Assembly: GCA_001942185.1 (NCBI GenBank) | Contig: MKJV01000090.1 | Coordinates: forward strand, 62,001 to 126,000 | Direction of reading: 5' to 3' | Source: Pseudonocardia sp. CNS-004 | GTDB lineage: Bacteria; Actinomycetota; Actinomycetes; Mycobacteriales; Pseudonocardiaceae | DNA length: 64,000 bases | In this document: in pieces, positions 46,915 through 56,834 of the stretch | How positions within the stretch are numbered: position 1 is the stretch's first letter | How the letters are laid out: every line of letters starts with the position of its first letter | Made by a program: the position numbers and the translations under genes | The notes under the pieces: model-generated | What the model saw: the letters and a program-made list of their open reading frames with translations, nothing else | The model's database searches: none | Told to the model about the DNA's origin: nothing

Positions 46915-47597
46915 TCAGGCACCGCGCGGACCGCGCGTCCAGTATCCCTGCGCCTGGACGACCGCGACCCCGGCGAGGAGCCGACGGGCCTCCGCGACCT
47001 CGGCGGTCTCCGCCGCGATCCAGGCGTGGTCGACATCCCAGGACCGGTCCAGCGCTCCCAGCAGCGACGGTACGCGTTCGCGCCCGGGACCAGCACATCC
47101 GCCGGGTCCGCGGCTGCAACCAGCACCGTCGCTTCCACCGCGAGCCCGGCGACGATGGCGCGGATCGCCGGGACCGCCGCCTCGTCCCCCGCGATCAGCA
47201 CCCGCCGGGCCGCGCCCGGGCGCCACTGCACACCCCCGCCGGCGACCAGCAGCTCCTCGCCGACCTCGGCCCGCGACGCCCACGTGCTCGCGGGGCCGGG
47301 CTCGGCGTGCACGAAGAAGTCCAGGTCCAGCTCGTCGGAGCGGGCGCAGGCGACCGTGTAGGTCCGCAGCGCGGGGCGCTCGGTGGGCGGGAGGGCCCGC
47401 CACCGGGCGCGCCACTCCCCCTCGGCCACGGGCTGCGCCCCGCCGAGGTCGGCCCCGCCCGGCACGACGATCTTCACCCGCTGGTCCGCGCCGTGGACGG
47501 CGAACCCGCGCAGCTGCGGCCCACCGACCGTGATGCGCACGAACCCCGGCGAGACCCGGGCGACGGCCCGGACCGAGGTCCGGAACAGCGACCTCAC
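46915..47597 (-). CDS. Siderophore-interacting protein (ferric-siderophore reductase; one frame slip)
   Basis: The GTG at 47597 lies 11 bases after the binding-protein stop. The sequence SPGFVRITVGGPQLRGF and RTYTVACARSDELDLDFFVHAEPGPASTWA matches the flavin-binding domain of the SIP family (ViuB/YqjH). AARRVLIAGDEAAVPAIRAIV starts the NAD(P)H-binding domain. After a slip near 47065 the C terminus reads ARRLLAG...QGYWTRGPRGA, the family's usual end. The repaired ~227 residues are a little short. It would reduce Fe3+ on imported siderophores in the cytoplasm and is coupled to the binding protein. Confidence 0.85.
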
Positions 47598-47607
47598 GCG
47601 GAGGACC

Positions 47608-48510
47608 TCACGTGGAGAGCAGGCGCTCGATGTCGTCCAGCACCGCCTGGCCGCCCAACGGCCCCACACCGGTGATCCAGAAGGACTGGTCCACCACGTG
47701 CAGGTTCGGGAACGACTGCTCCCGCACCGCGCTCATCTCCGGCGGGATCACGCTCTCGTCCCCCGCCTTCGCGGCCGTGACGACCACCAGGTCCGCCCGC
47801 GCCTCGAGCACCAGCTCCGGCGACAGGTCGACCGAGATCGAGTTCTCCCAGTCCCGCGGCGGCGTGGTGAACCCCGCGCACTCCAGGGTGCTGCCCGCGA
47901 ACGACGTGGGGCCGTACAGCGTGAGCTGCCCGTCCCGCGGCCGGACGAGCTGCGCCGTCCTGCCCGCCGTGCCGTACTCCTGCGCGACCTCGGCGCACCG
48001 CGCGGTGAAGTCGTCCAGCAGGCGCTGCGCGTCGGCCTCACGGCCGAGGGTCTGGCCCACGAACCGGACGTTGTCCTGCCACGGGTCGGCGTGGTTCGCC
48101 ATGAACACGGTCGGGGCGATCGCGGACAGCTGGTCGTACAGCTCCGCGTGCCGCGACTCGGTGCCGAGCACGAGGTCGGGCCGGAGCGCGGCGATCCGCT
48201 CCAGGTTCGGCGCCTGGACGGTGCCGACCGAGGCGACCGCGTCGGCCTCCGGCTTCAGGTAGGCGGGCACCCCGGCGGCCTCGCTGAGCACGGCCGCCCC
48301 GACCGGGATCGCGCCGAGGGCGACCGTCGTGTCGAGCTGCACGGGCTCCAGCACGACGACGCGCTCGGGCTCGGCGGGCACCTCGGTGGTGCCGTGGGCG
48401 TGGCTGACGGTACGGGCCTCGGACACGGTGGTCTCCTCGGCCGGGCCGGAGCAGCCCGCGGCCAGGAGACCGATCAGCGCCGCAAGGGGGAGCGCGCGAC
48501 GAAGGTTCAT
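47608..48510 (-). CDS. Iron-siderophore ABC transporter substrate-binding lipoprotein (FepB/FhuD-like)
   Basis: The intact 300-residue protein has a lipoprotein signal (ALPLAALIGLLAAGC). VPAEPERVVVLEPVQLDTTVALG and ERIAALRPDLVLGTESRHAELYDQL are typical of class III siderophore-binding proteins. It lies in an operon with the siderophore-interacting reductase. No permease or ATPase is adjacent, so these must be elsewhere. The NRPS siderophore cluster starting 8 kb away makes a functional link likely. A possible IdeR box overlaps its promoter region. Confidence 0.9.
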   Translation of the reverse strand: MNLRRALPLAALIGLLAAGCSGPAEETTVSEARTVSHAHGTTEVPAEPERVVVLEPVQLDTTVALGAIPVGAAVLSEAAGVPAYLKPEADAVASVGTVQAPNLERIAALRPDLVLGTESRHAELYDQLSAIAPTVFMANHADPWQDNVRFVGQTLGREADAQRLLDDFTARCAEVAQEYGTAGRTAQLVRPRDGQLTLYGPTSFAGSTLECAGFTTPPRDWENSISVDLSPELVLEARADLVVVTAAKAGDESVIPPEMSAVREQSFPNLHVVDQSFWITGVGPLGGQAVLDDIERLLST

Positions 48511-48512
48511 GG

Positions 48513-48526
48513 TGAGGGCATCCTAA
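48513..48526. promoter_or_regulatory. Weak IdeR/DtxR-like box next to the siderophore-binding protein start
   Basis: On the minus strand TTAGGATGCCCTCA has TTAGG on one side and CCTCA on the other, close to the IdeR half-site pattern TTAGG...CCTAA but with mismatches at two symmetric positions. Its position, 2 bases before the start codon, and the iron-uptake function of the gene are the reasons for proposing it. Confidence 0.35.
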
Positions 48527-48609
48527 CCCGGAGGAGCGTCCCGTCCGTCCCCACAGGTCCGTGGGCCCCGCTACAGCGGCACTCGCGCACCTTTGGCACC
48601 GTGCACGGC

Positions 48610-49841
48610 GTGAACCGGCCCCTTGACGGACTGCAGGTCGTGGAGTGCGCGAGCTTCGTCGCCGGCCCGACCGGTGGCATGACACTCGCCCAGCTGGGCG
48701 CCACGGTGATCCGCGTCGACCCGCTCGGCGGGAACTCCGACTACCGGCGGTGGCCGGTCGCCGGTGGCGGGGCGGGCCCGGCCGACGCCGAGTCGTACTA
48801 CTGGGACTCGCTGAACAAGGGCAAGCGGTCCGTCGCGGTGGACATGCGCTCCGACGAGGGCCGCGAGCTGGTCACCGCCCTCATCACCGCACCCGGCCCC
48901 GACCGGGGTGTGCTCGTCGACAACGTGGTCGGGCGGCGCTGGATGGCCAACGCCGAGCTGGCGCGGCGCCGCCCGGACCTCATCCACCTGCGGGTGCAGG
49001 GCTACGCCGACGGGCGTCCCGCCGTCGACTACACGGTCAACGCGGAGATCGGGATCCCGCAGATCACCGGGCCGGAAGGCGGCGGGGCGCCGGTCAACCA
49101 CGTGCTGCCGGCGTGGGACCTCGTCACCGGTCTGTCCGTGTCGACCGGGGTGCTCGCCGCGCTGCACGACCGGGCCCGCACCGGCCGCGGCAGCTACGTC
49201 GAGCTCGCACTCGCCGACGTCGCGCTCGCCGGCGTGGCCAACCTCGGCTGGCTCTCCGAGGCGGCCGAACGCGGCCACGACCGCCCCCGGCACGGCAACC
49301 ACGTCTACGGATCCTTCGGCGTCGACTTCGCCTGCTCGGACGGCAGGAGGGTGATGGTCGTGGCCCTCACACCCGGCCAGTGGACGGCGCTGAAGTCGGT
49401 CACCGGCACCGACGAGGTGTTCGCCGCCCTCGAACACGCCCTCGACGCGACCTCACCCTCGAGGCGGAGCGCTACCGGCTCCGCGACACGATCGCCGCGA
49501 TCCTCAAGCCCTGGTTCGCGGCCCGCGACAGCGCGACCGTCGCCGACCAGCTGGACGCCGCGCGCGTGCTGTGGGGCCGCTACCAGGGCATGGCCGACGT
49601 CGTCGCGGCCCACCGCGGCGGCCGGTACCCCGTGCTCGCCGACCACACCCTCCCCGACGGCAGCCCCGCCATCACCGCCCGCTCCCCGATGCGCTGGAAC
49701 GGCGAGCACGGCGACGCCGGCCTCCCCCCGGTGCTGGGACGCGACACCGAACCGGTCCTCGCCGACGTCCTCGGAATGAGCCCGGCCGAGATCGGTGGTC
49801 TGCGCGACCGTGGCGTCATCGCCGTCCCGGCCCGCGGTTGA
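48610..49841 (+). CDS. CaiB/BaiF family III CoA-transferase (one frame slip)
   Basis: The start GTG (48610) is followed by NRPLDGLQVVECASFVAGPTGGMTLAQLGATVIRVD, the conserved family III CoA-transferase N terminus. SLNKGKRSVAVDMRSDEGREL follows. The catalytic Asp region is less clear, as this protein has GADVI-type variants (ATVIRVDPLGG). A slip near 49450 separates the C-terminal third (RYRLRDTIAAILKPWFAAR). Repaired length of ~410 residues is normal. It would move CoA between carboxylic acids. It stands alone between the iron genes and a lipoprotein, so the substrate is unknown. Confidence 0.85.
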
Positions 49842-50033
49842 CGCAATTCCGGCGCCATCGTCAGCAGATCGTCAGGTGTGCCGCGGCGGACGGATGACCC
49901 CGTGGCCACCAGCAGCGGAGCGAAGATCGCTGCAGGTCAGGCGGCCTGCCACGCCGTCGCCACCTCCTTCCGGATACGTCCGGGTCGCGGATCGGCCCGC
50001 ACTAGCGTGCCGTTCCGGAAGGAGGCAGAGTCA

Positions 50034-51365
50034 ATGGCGAAATCAACGGCGCGGAATTCGTTCCTGCGGATCGTCGTGCTGGCCGTGCTGGTCTGCGTCG
50101 CGGGCGCGTGCGCGAGCCCGCCCCCGCCGCTCCCCCGCCGCGACGTCCCGGCCGGCGTCCCCGTCGACCCGGCCCGTCCGTGTTCGCGTGAGGCGCAGGC
50201 CGCGGAGAACCCCCCGCCGTCGTCGGACGACGCGGCAGCCCGGTTCAACCGGGCCACGAACACGATCACGCTGACGCGCGGCGAGAACGTCTCGATCCCG
50301 GCGCTGAGCCGGGAGGTGAGCGACTCCGCCCTCAGCGAGGTCGAGCCCGGGGTGTGGCTGCTGGGCGCGAACATCGCCGTACCCCCCGGGTCCTCCCTGC
50401 GGATCGCGAGCCCCGACGTGCACTGGCTCCGGATGCGCAGCGGCGGCGGCGAGTCGGTGGCGATCACGGCGCTCGGGGGCGGTATCGCCGTCGACGGCAC
50501 GTGCGTGACGTCCTGGAACCCCGACACCGACACCGTCGACGACGACCACCGGGACGGGCGCAGCTACCTGCTCGCCAGGGACGGCGCGACCATGACGATC
50601 GACGGCTCCGAGCTGCGCTACCTCGGCTCCGGCGACGTGGAGTCCTACGGGCTGTCCTGGCGCACCGAGGGAACCCGCGGGCACATCCGCCACAGCGCCG
50701 TCTCCCACCTCTACTACGGCCTCTACACCTACGAGGTCGACGGGCTGGAGGTGACCGACAACGAGTTCCACGACAACGTGCTCTACGGCGTGGACCCGCA
50801 CACCGAGTCACGCAACCTCGTGATCGAGCGCAACGTGGTGCACGACAACGGCAAGCACGGGATCATCCTCGCCGAGCACTGCACCGACAGCGTGATCCGC
50901 GACAACGTCGTCTACGGCAACAACCACCACGGGATCGTGCTCTACCAGGGCTCGGACCGGAACGTCATCGAAGGCAACGAGACGTTCGGCAACGCCGCGC
51001 AGGGCATCAACATCAACGACTCGGACGAGAACACGATCCGCGCCAACAAGGTCTACGACAACATCGAGTCCGGGGTCAGCCTGACCCAGACCTCCCGGGA
51101 CAACGTGGTCGAGGGCAACCAGCTGCGCGGCAACGGCAAGGACGGCATCCGGCTGGTCAGCGAGGCCGCCACGTCCCTCGTGCGGGACAACACCATCGGG
51201 AGGAACGCGCGCTACGGCGTCTACGTCGACACGGTCAGCGGTTTCGACCTCACGGGCAACACCGTCTTCGGCAACCGCATCGGTGTGATGGTGAAGGCGG
51301 ACTCGGTCGACGAGAGCGACAACGAGATCTTCGGCAACACGGAAGGTGGCGCCGCAGCCAGCTGA
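50034..51365 (+). CDS. Secreted parallel beta-helix lipoprotein (NosD/C5-epimerase-like repeats)
   Basis: The ATG at 50034 follows GGAGG. A signal peptide with lipobox (VCVAGAC) precedes a Pro-rich linker. From about residue 220 the protein is a run of ~22-residue PbH1 repeats with the pattern N.V..N...GI.L (for example NVVHDNGKHGIILAEH and NVVYGNNHHGIVLYQG), forming a right-handed beta-helix of about ten turns. Such folds occur in alginate C5-epimerases, NosD and pectin-active enzymes. The acidic catalytic motif of epimerases (DPHT) may be present at VDPHTESRN. Carbohydrate binding or modification at the cell surface is likely. Confidence 0.85.
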   Translation: MAKSTARNSFLRIVVLAVLVCVAGACASPPPPLPRRDVPAGVPVDPARPCSREAQAAENPPPSSDDAAARFNRATNTITLTRGENVSIPALSREVSDSALSEVEPGVWLLGANIAVPPGSSLRIASPDVHWLRMRSGGGESVAITALGGGIAVDGTCVTSWNPDTDTVDDDHRDGRSYLLARDGATMTIDGSELRYLGSGDVESYGLSWRTEGTRGHIRHSAVSHLYYGLYTYEVDGLEVTDNEFHDNVLYGVDPHTESRNLVIERNVVHDNGKHGIILAEHCTDSVIRDNVVYGNNHHGIVLYQGSDRNVIEGNETFGNAAQGININDSDENTIRANKVYDNIESGVSLTQTSRDNVVEGNQLRGNGKDGIRLVSEAATSLVRDNTIGRNARYGVYVDTVSGFDLTGNTVFGNRIGVMVKADSVDESDNEIFGNTEGGAAAS

Positions 51366-51367
51366 CG

Positions 51368-52733
51368 TCAGCCGTCGGCAAGGGGCAGCTCGACGACGAA
51401 CCGCGCCCCACCGCCCGGGCGGTCCTCGATCCACACGCGGCCGTCGTGGTGGCGCACGTGCTGCGCCACCAGCGCCAGCCCGAGCCCGCTCCCGCCGTCC
51501 TGCCCGCGGTGCCCGGCCTGGGTACCGCGGGCGAAGCGCTCGAAGACCCGCTCCCGCAGGTCGGGCGGCACACCCGGGCCGGCGTCGTCGACCTCGAGGC
51601 GCGCGTACCCGTCGCGGTCGGCCACGGCCACCCGCACGGACCCGCCCGCGTACCGGTCGGCGTTGTCCAGCAGGTTCGCGACGATCCGGTCGAGCCGCCT
51701 GCGGTCGCCCCGCACCAGCAGCAGCGCCCCCTCGACCTCGACGACCGGCGGCGTCCGCTGCCGCACGTCGAGCACGATGCGCACCAACACGCCCAGATCC
51801 ACGATCTCGTCGCTCGCACCGTCCGGGCCCTGGTCGCGCGCGAGATGTCCAGCAGGTCCACGACCATGCGCTCGAACCGGTCCACCTCCGACAGCAACAG
51901 GTCCAGCGCGCGGCCCGCGGTGCCCGTGAGCTCGTCGCGGCGGCGGCGCAGCACCGCGGCGGCGTTGGCCATCGTCGTGAGCGGGGACCGCAGCTCGTGG
52001 CTCACGTCGCCCGCGAACCGCGCGTCCTGCAGGACCCGCGCCTCCAGCGCCGCCGCGGTGTCGTTGAACGCCGAGGCGAGCGCGGCGAGGTCGCGGTCGG
52101 CGTGCTCCGGGAGCCGGGTACGCAGGTCCCCGCGCGCCATGCGGGATGCGGCCGCCGTCAGCTCCGTGAGGGGACGCAGGGCACGGGTGCTCGTCCACGC
52201 CCCCAGCGCGAACCCGAGCACTCCGCTCAGCGCCACCCCGCTGCCCAGGACGATGCCGAGGAATCGCAACGTCCGGTCCAGTTCCAGCAGGGGGAACAGC
52301 TCGATGTAGACGTCGCGCGGGACCGCGGCGGGCAGGGCGACGGCGACCACCGGGATCCGCTCCACCACGATCCGTTCGACCTCCGGGACCCCCCTGCTCG
52401 CCTGCGCCAGCAGCGCCTCCGGCAGTGCCGCCGGGTCGACCCGCGCCCGCTGCTGATCCACCCCTGCGGGCGGGACAGGAGCACGGTGGAGTCGGAGTCG
52501 GAGGTCAGCCCGGACAGCAGCTCGTCGAGCCCGGTCGCCCCGTCCCGCAGCGCCGCGTCGACCAGGCGGACGTTGACCTCGGCCTGACGGGTCGCGCTCA
52601 TCTCCCGCTGCCGCAGCATGTAGTCGCCCGCCAGGTTCCACGTGGCGGCGGCGAGAACGGCCGCGAGCAGGAGCGAGGCCATGCCGAACGCCGCGGCCAC
52701 CCGCCGCCGCAACGTGAGACGCACGATCCGCAC
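51368..52733 (-). CDS. Sensor histidine kinase (two frame slips)
   Basis: The GTG at 52733 begins RIVRLTLRRRVAAAFGMASLLLAAV, a first membrane helix. An extracytoplasmic sensor of ~120 residues and a second helix (LGIVLGSGVALSGVLGFALGA) follow. A HAMP domain (RALRPLTELTAAASRMARGDL) leads to the H-box FAGDVSHELRSPLTTM, then the N-box RIVANLLDNADRYA and the G-box GGSGLGLALVAQHV. Slips lie near 52475 and 51845. Repaired length is ~455 residues. It is encoded 14 bases after its response regulator. The ABC exporter upstream on the same strand is a possible target. Confidence 0.88.
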
Positions 52734-52747
52734 CCGGCGTGTCTACC

Positions 52748-53433
52748 TCACCCGCCGGTGCCGGCCTTGTACCCCCGGCCGCGCACCGTGACCACGCACT
52801 CCGGTTCGTCCGGATCCCGCTCGACCTTGCGGCGCAGGCGCCGGATGTGGACGTCCAGCAGGCGCGTGTCGCCGAAGTAGTCGTAGCCCCACACCCGTCG
52901 CAGCAGCTCCTCACGGGTGACCACCCGCCCGTCGCGTCGGCGAGCTCGACGAGCAGGCGGAACTCGGTGCGGGTGAGGTGGACCTCCGCGCCGGCGCGGC
53001 GCACCACGTCCTCGGCCGGGATGATCTCGACGTCACCGATCCGCAGCGATCGCCGCGGCTCCGCCCCGCTCTGCCGCCTGCGCAGCAGCGCCCGGATGCG
53101 CGCCGCGAGCTCGCTCGCGACCAGCGGCTTGGTGACGTAGTCGTCCGCGCCCGCCTCCAGCCCCTCGATCACGTCCGCGGTGTCGGCCCGGGCCGAGACG
53201 ATGATGATCGGCAGGTCGCCCCGGGCCCGCAGGGTGCGGCACACGGCGAGCCCGTCCACGCCCGGCAGCATCAGGTCGAGCAGCACGACGTCCACCGCGG
53301 TCGTCGCCAGCCTGCCGAACGCCTCCTCACCGGACGCGGCCTCCACCACGTCGCACCCCTCGTCGGCCAGCGCGAGCCCGAGCGCCTGCCGGATCCGCTC
53401 GTCGTCCTCCACGAGCAGGAGCCGAGCCTCCAT
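52748..53433 (-). CDS. OmpR-family response regulator (one frame slip)
   Basis: The receiver domain begins MEARLLLVEDDERIRQALGLAL with acidic pocket ED. The phospho-acceptor Asp lies in VDVVLLDLMLPGVDGL, the switch Thr/Ser in IIIVSARA and the Lys in DDYVTKPL. The winged-helix output domain begins LTRTEFRLLVEL. After a slip near 52930 it continues in another frame, with RGRGYKAGTGG at the end. Repaired length is ~228 residues. It forms a two-component system with the downstream kinase. Confidence 0.9.
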
Positions 53434-53556
53434 GTCGCGTCCTCCTCGCGTCCTGCACGCGGATTCTCGCCGATCGCGCGCCGCGACGTCCGGCCGCCAC
53501 CTGACGAGGACCTGACGATCGGGCGCTCACCCCGCCTCGTCCGCCCTCGTCCGGCG

Positions 53557-55387
53557 TCATCCGGCGAGGAAGCCCCCGGACTGCCGGCTCCACAGCTGCG
53601 CGTAGTGGCCGCCCCTGGCCAGCAGCGCGGCGTGGCCGCCCTCCTCGATCACCGCGCCGCGGTCCAGCACCACGAGCCGGTCCATCCCCGCGACCGTGGA
53701 GAGCCGGTGGGCCACCACGATCGCGGTGCGGTCGGCCATCAGCGTCCAGACCGCCTCCTGGATGCGTGCCTCGCTCTCCGAGTCCAGGGCGCTCGTCGCC
53801 TCGTCGAGCAGCAGGATCGGCGCATCGCGCAGGATCGCCCGCGCGATCGCCACCCGCTGCCGCTGCCCGCCCGACAGCTTCACCCCCGCTCGCCGACGAG
53901 CGTGTCGAACCCGTCGGGCAGGCCGTCGACGAACTCCAGCACGTGGGCGGCCGCCGCGGCGTCGCGGATCTCGGCCTCGGTGGCGCCCGGCCGGCCGAAC
54001 GCGATGTTCTCGCGCAGCGTGCGGTGGAACATCACCGGGTCCTGCGGCACGTACGCGATGAGTCCGCGCAGGTCGGCCTGGGAGAGCGCGGTGACGTCCT
54101 GCCCGCCGACGCGGATGCGCCCGCCGTCGACGTCCATCATGCGCAGCAGCAGCCGCGTGATCGACGTCTTGCCGCCGCCCGAGCGCCCGACCAGCCCGAC
54201 GTGCTCGCCCGCGGCCACGGTGAGGTCCAGGCCGTCGAACAGCGGCTCGGAGTGGCCCGGGTAGGAGAACCGGACGCGTTCCAGGCGCACGTCGCGGGCC
54301 CGGGACGCGAGCGGCTGCGGCGACTCGGGGTCGAGCACCGTCGGCCCGGTCAGCAGCAGCTCGGTGAACTGCGCCGCCTCGGTGAGCGACCGCTCGATCT
54401 GCCGGTAGGTCTGGTTGAACTGGAACAGGATCTGCGTCGCCTGCCCGAAGTACGCGACCGTGACGACGATGGCCTCAACCCCCGGCCCGCCGTCCGCGCC
54501 CGCCGCGCCGACCGCGAGCAGCAGGCCCCCGACCGCGGTGGCCACCGACAGCGGCGCGACGAGCGTGTCGATCCTCAGGTTGTGGTAGTCCCACGCGCGC
54601 AGGGTCAGCCTGCGCAGCTCCGTGACCCGGCGGCGGTTCTCCGCCGCCTCCCGCCCCTCCGCGGCGTGGGCGCGGACGGCGTCCATGTTGGCCATGGTGT
54701 CGGCGACGTGACCGGACAGCCCGGTGTAGGCGGCCTCCCGCGCGTCGACGAGGATCTGGCGGCGCCGGATGAGCGGGGTCACCAGCACCCCGGTGACCGC
54801 GATCATGCCCAGCAGCACCGCCACCAGCATCGGGTCGTAGCGCCAGAGCACCACCGACGCGAAGGCCAGCGGCAGGAACTGGCCGACGACCCGGAACATC
54901 AGGGTGTCGACGAAGGGCTCGTACTGCTGCGCGAAGCTCAGGACCCGTTTGGTGAGCGCACCCGCGAAGTTCTCGTGGAAGAAGACCGCGTCCTTCGCCA
55001 GCAACGCCTCCATCCCGGTCACGTGGAGCCGGGCGATGCTGTCGGCCTCCATCCGGTTCAGGCAGTGGATGCCGACGCGCCAGAGCACCTCGCCGGCGAG
55101 CATCGCGGCGAGGAACCCGAACACGTAGGCGCGATGACCGTGGACGTGACCCGTTCACCCGCGGCCAGCCGGCCGACCAACTGCCCGACGAGCAGTGGCG
55201 GCAGGTAGGACACGCAGATGTTGCCCACGGCGGGCAGCAGCAGCGCGGCGCCGCTCAGCGGCTTGTTGCGGCCCAGCTCGGCCGCGTACAGGCGTAGCGC
55301 GAGCCGCAGCGCGGCGACCCGCTTGCTCGAGGTGGTGGTCGGACCGGACCGGCCGACCGTGGGCGGCGCTTCGACCGCGCTCGTCAT
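53557..55387 (-). CDS. ABC exporter, fused membrane and ATPase domains (two frame slips)
   Basis: The N terminus (ATG 55387; 55411 is an alternative) reads TSAVEAPPTVGRSGPTTTSS and then a membrane segment. After a slip near 55128 the main frame continues with the six-helix transmembrane domain. The ATPase domain has Walker A GLVGRSGGGKTSI. After a second slip near 53882 come the signature KLSGGQRQRVAIARAIL and Walker B PILLLDEATSALD. Length ~610 residues is typical of half-size exporters that act as homodimers. It lies 8 kb from iron uptake genes and near the siderophore NRPS, so siderophore export is one possibility. Confidence 0.87.
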
Positions 55388-55517
55388 GTGCTCCCCCGGG
55401 ATGTCGACCATCCATGCTCGGGAGCTCGTGCCGTGGCGTCCATCGAGTTTCGGTGGCGAGTTCCGGTGGCGGTAGGTTCACCGCGCCGCGGGTCCCGGCG
55501 ATCACCTGGAGGAGTCC

Positions 55518-56485
55518 GTGAAGCGACGGTGCGCAGTGCTCGACGACTACCAGGGCGTGGCCCTCGCGGCCGCGGACTGGTCGCCCGTGCGCGACGCAGT
55601 CACCGTCGACGTGTACCGCGAGCACATGGCCGACGAGGACGCGCTCGTCGCCACGCTCCAGGACCACGAGATCGTGGTGATCATGCGGGAGCGCACGCCG
55701 TTCCCGCGGTCGCTGCTTTCGCGGCTGCCGAACCTGCGGCTGCTCGTCACGACCGGCATGCGCAACGCGTCCGTGGACGTCGCCGCCGCGAACGAGCTGG
55801 GCGTCGTCGTGTCCGGCACGAGTGGGCTGGTCAGCCCGACCGTCGAGCTGACCTGGGCGCTGATCACGGGCCTGGCCCGCTCCGTGGCCGTCGAGAACGC
55901 GGGCCTGCGCGGCGGCCACGGCCCGTGGCAGCGCACCGTCGGCACCGACCTCGCCGGTGCCACGCTCGGCGTCATCGGGCTGGGGCGGATCGGCACCGAG
56001 GTCGCGAAGATCGGGCGCGCGTTCGGCATGGACGTGACGGCGTGGAGCCAGAACCTCACCGCCGAACGGGCCGAGGCCGTCGCGCCCGGCAGGCACCGTC
56101 GGTGCAGGACCTGCTCGCGACGTCCGACGTCGTGACGATCCACCTGGTGCTCTCCGACCGCACCCGCGGCCTGCTCGGCGCCGCGGAGCTGGGCCTGATG
56201 CGGACCGAGGCGTTCCTCGTCAACACCTCACGCGCGCCCATCGTCGACCAGGAGGCGCTGACGGAGGCGCTGCGCTGGGGCCACATCGCGGGCGCCGCGC
56301 TCGACGTCTTCGACGTCGAGCCGCTGCCCGCCGACCACCCGTTCCGGACACTGCCGAACGTGCTCGCCACACCGCACCTGGGCTACGTGACGAAGCGCAA
56401 CTACGCGATCTACCACCGCGAGATCGTGGAGGACGTCGCCGCGTACCTCGCGGGTGCACCGATCAGGATGCTCACGGCCCCCTGA
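55518..56485 (+). CDS. D-2-hydroxyacid dehydrogenase family protein (one frame slip)
   Basis: The GTG at 55518 is preceded by GGAGGA. The protein reads RRCAVLDDYQGVALAAADWSP and the NAD motif LGVIGLGRIGTEVAKIGRAFGM. After a slip near 56090 it continues TSDVVTIHLVLSDRTRGLLGA, AFLVNTSRAPIVDQEAL (the catalytic Arg region) and TPHLGYVTKRNY with the catalytic His. Repaired length is ~322 residues, matching the YxbA/SerA-like branch. It reduces a 2-keto acid or oxidises the 2-hydroxy acid with NAD(H). It diverges from the ABC exporter and converges on the small ORF. The substrate is unknown. Confidence 0.9.
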
Positions 56486-56729
56486 TGGCCCCGCTGTGGG
56501 GAAGGTGCACGATCGCCGTGTCGTCGCTGCCGAGGTCGAGCGGGATCTCGACGTCCGGCCACCACACGACGACGATCCGGGTGCGGGCACCCTCGGCGGT
56601 GCCGTAGTGGTGCACCTCGCTGAGGATGCCGCTGAGCCCGTGCCCACCGGTGCGCTCTATGAAGATCGGTTTACCTCGGTGCCCGGAATGGAGCTCGCCC
56701 AGGAAGATCGATCTGGGTTCGTTGTTCAC
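56472..56729 (-). CDS. Small hypothetical protein downstream of the siderophore formyltransferase
   Basis: The 85-residue ORF starts at GTG 56729 (NNEPRSIFLGELHSGHRGKP) and overlaps the convergent dehydrogenase end by 14 bases. It contains two short beta-rich stretches (RTRIVVVWWPDVEIPLDL) but no signal peptide or membrane helix. No family was recognised. In particular it lacks the conserved Trp pattern of MbtH-like proteins usually found in NRPS clusters. It follows the formyltransferase gene by 105 bases on the same strand, so it may be the last gene of the siderophore operon or have its own promoter. The upstream bases 56735-56830 are noticeably less GC-rich. Confidence 0.5.
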   Translation of the reverse strand: MNNEPRSIFLGELHSGHRGKPIFIERTGGHGLSGILSEVHHYGTAEGARTRIVVVWWPDVEIPLDLGSDDTAIVHLPHSGAIRGP

Positions 56730-56834
56730 CCGTCCCCGACCTGTCCGCTGCCGCTGTGAATAGTGCGGTCACCGTATCGGGTGGCAACTCATCTGATATG
56801 CATACCACCAGGTCCGGCGAATGAACGCACTTTC

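Noticed and set aside
56472..56729. MbtH-like protein in the siderophore cluster
   Set aside because: It is of similar size, but the conserved Trp residues and the NxExQxSxWP-type motif of MbtH are missing.
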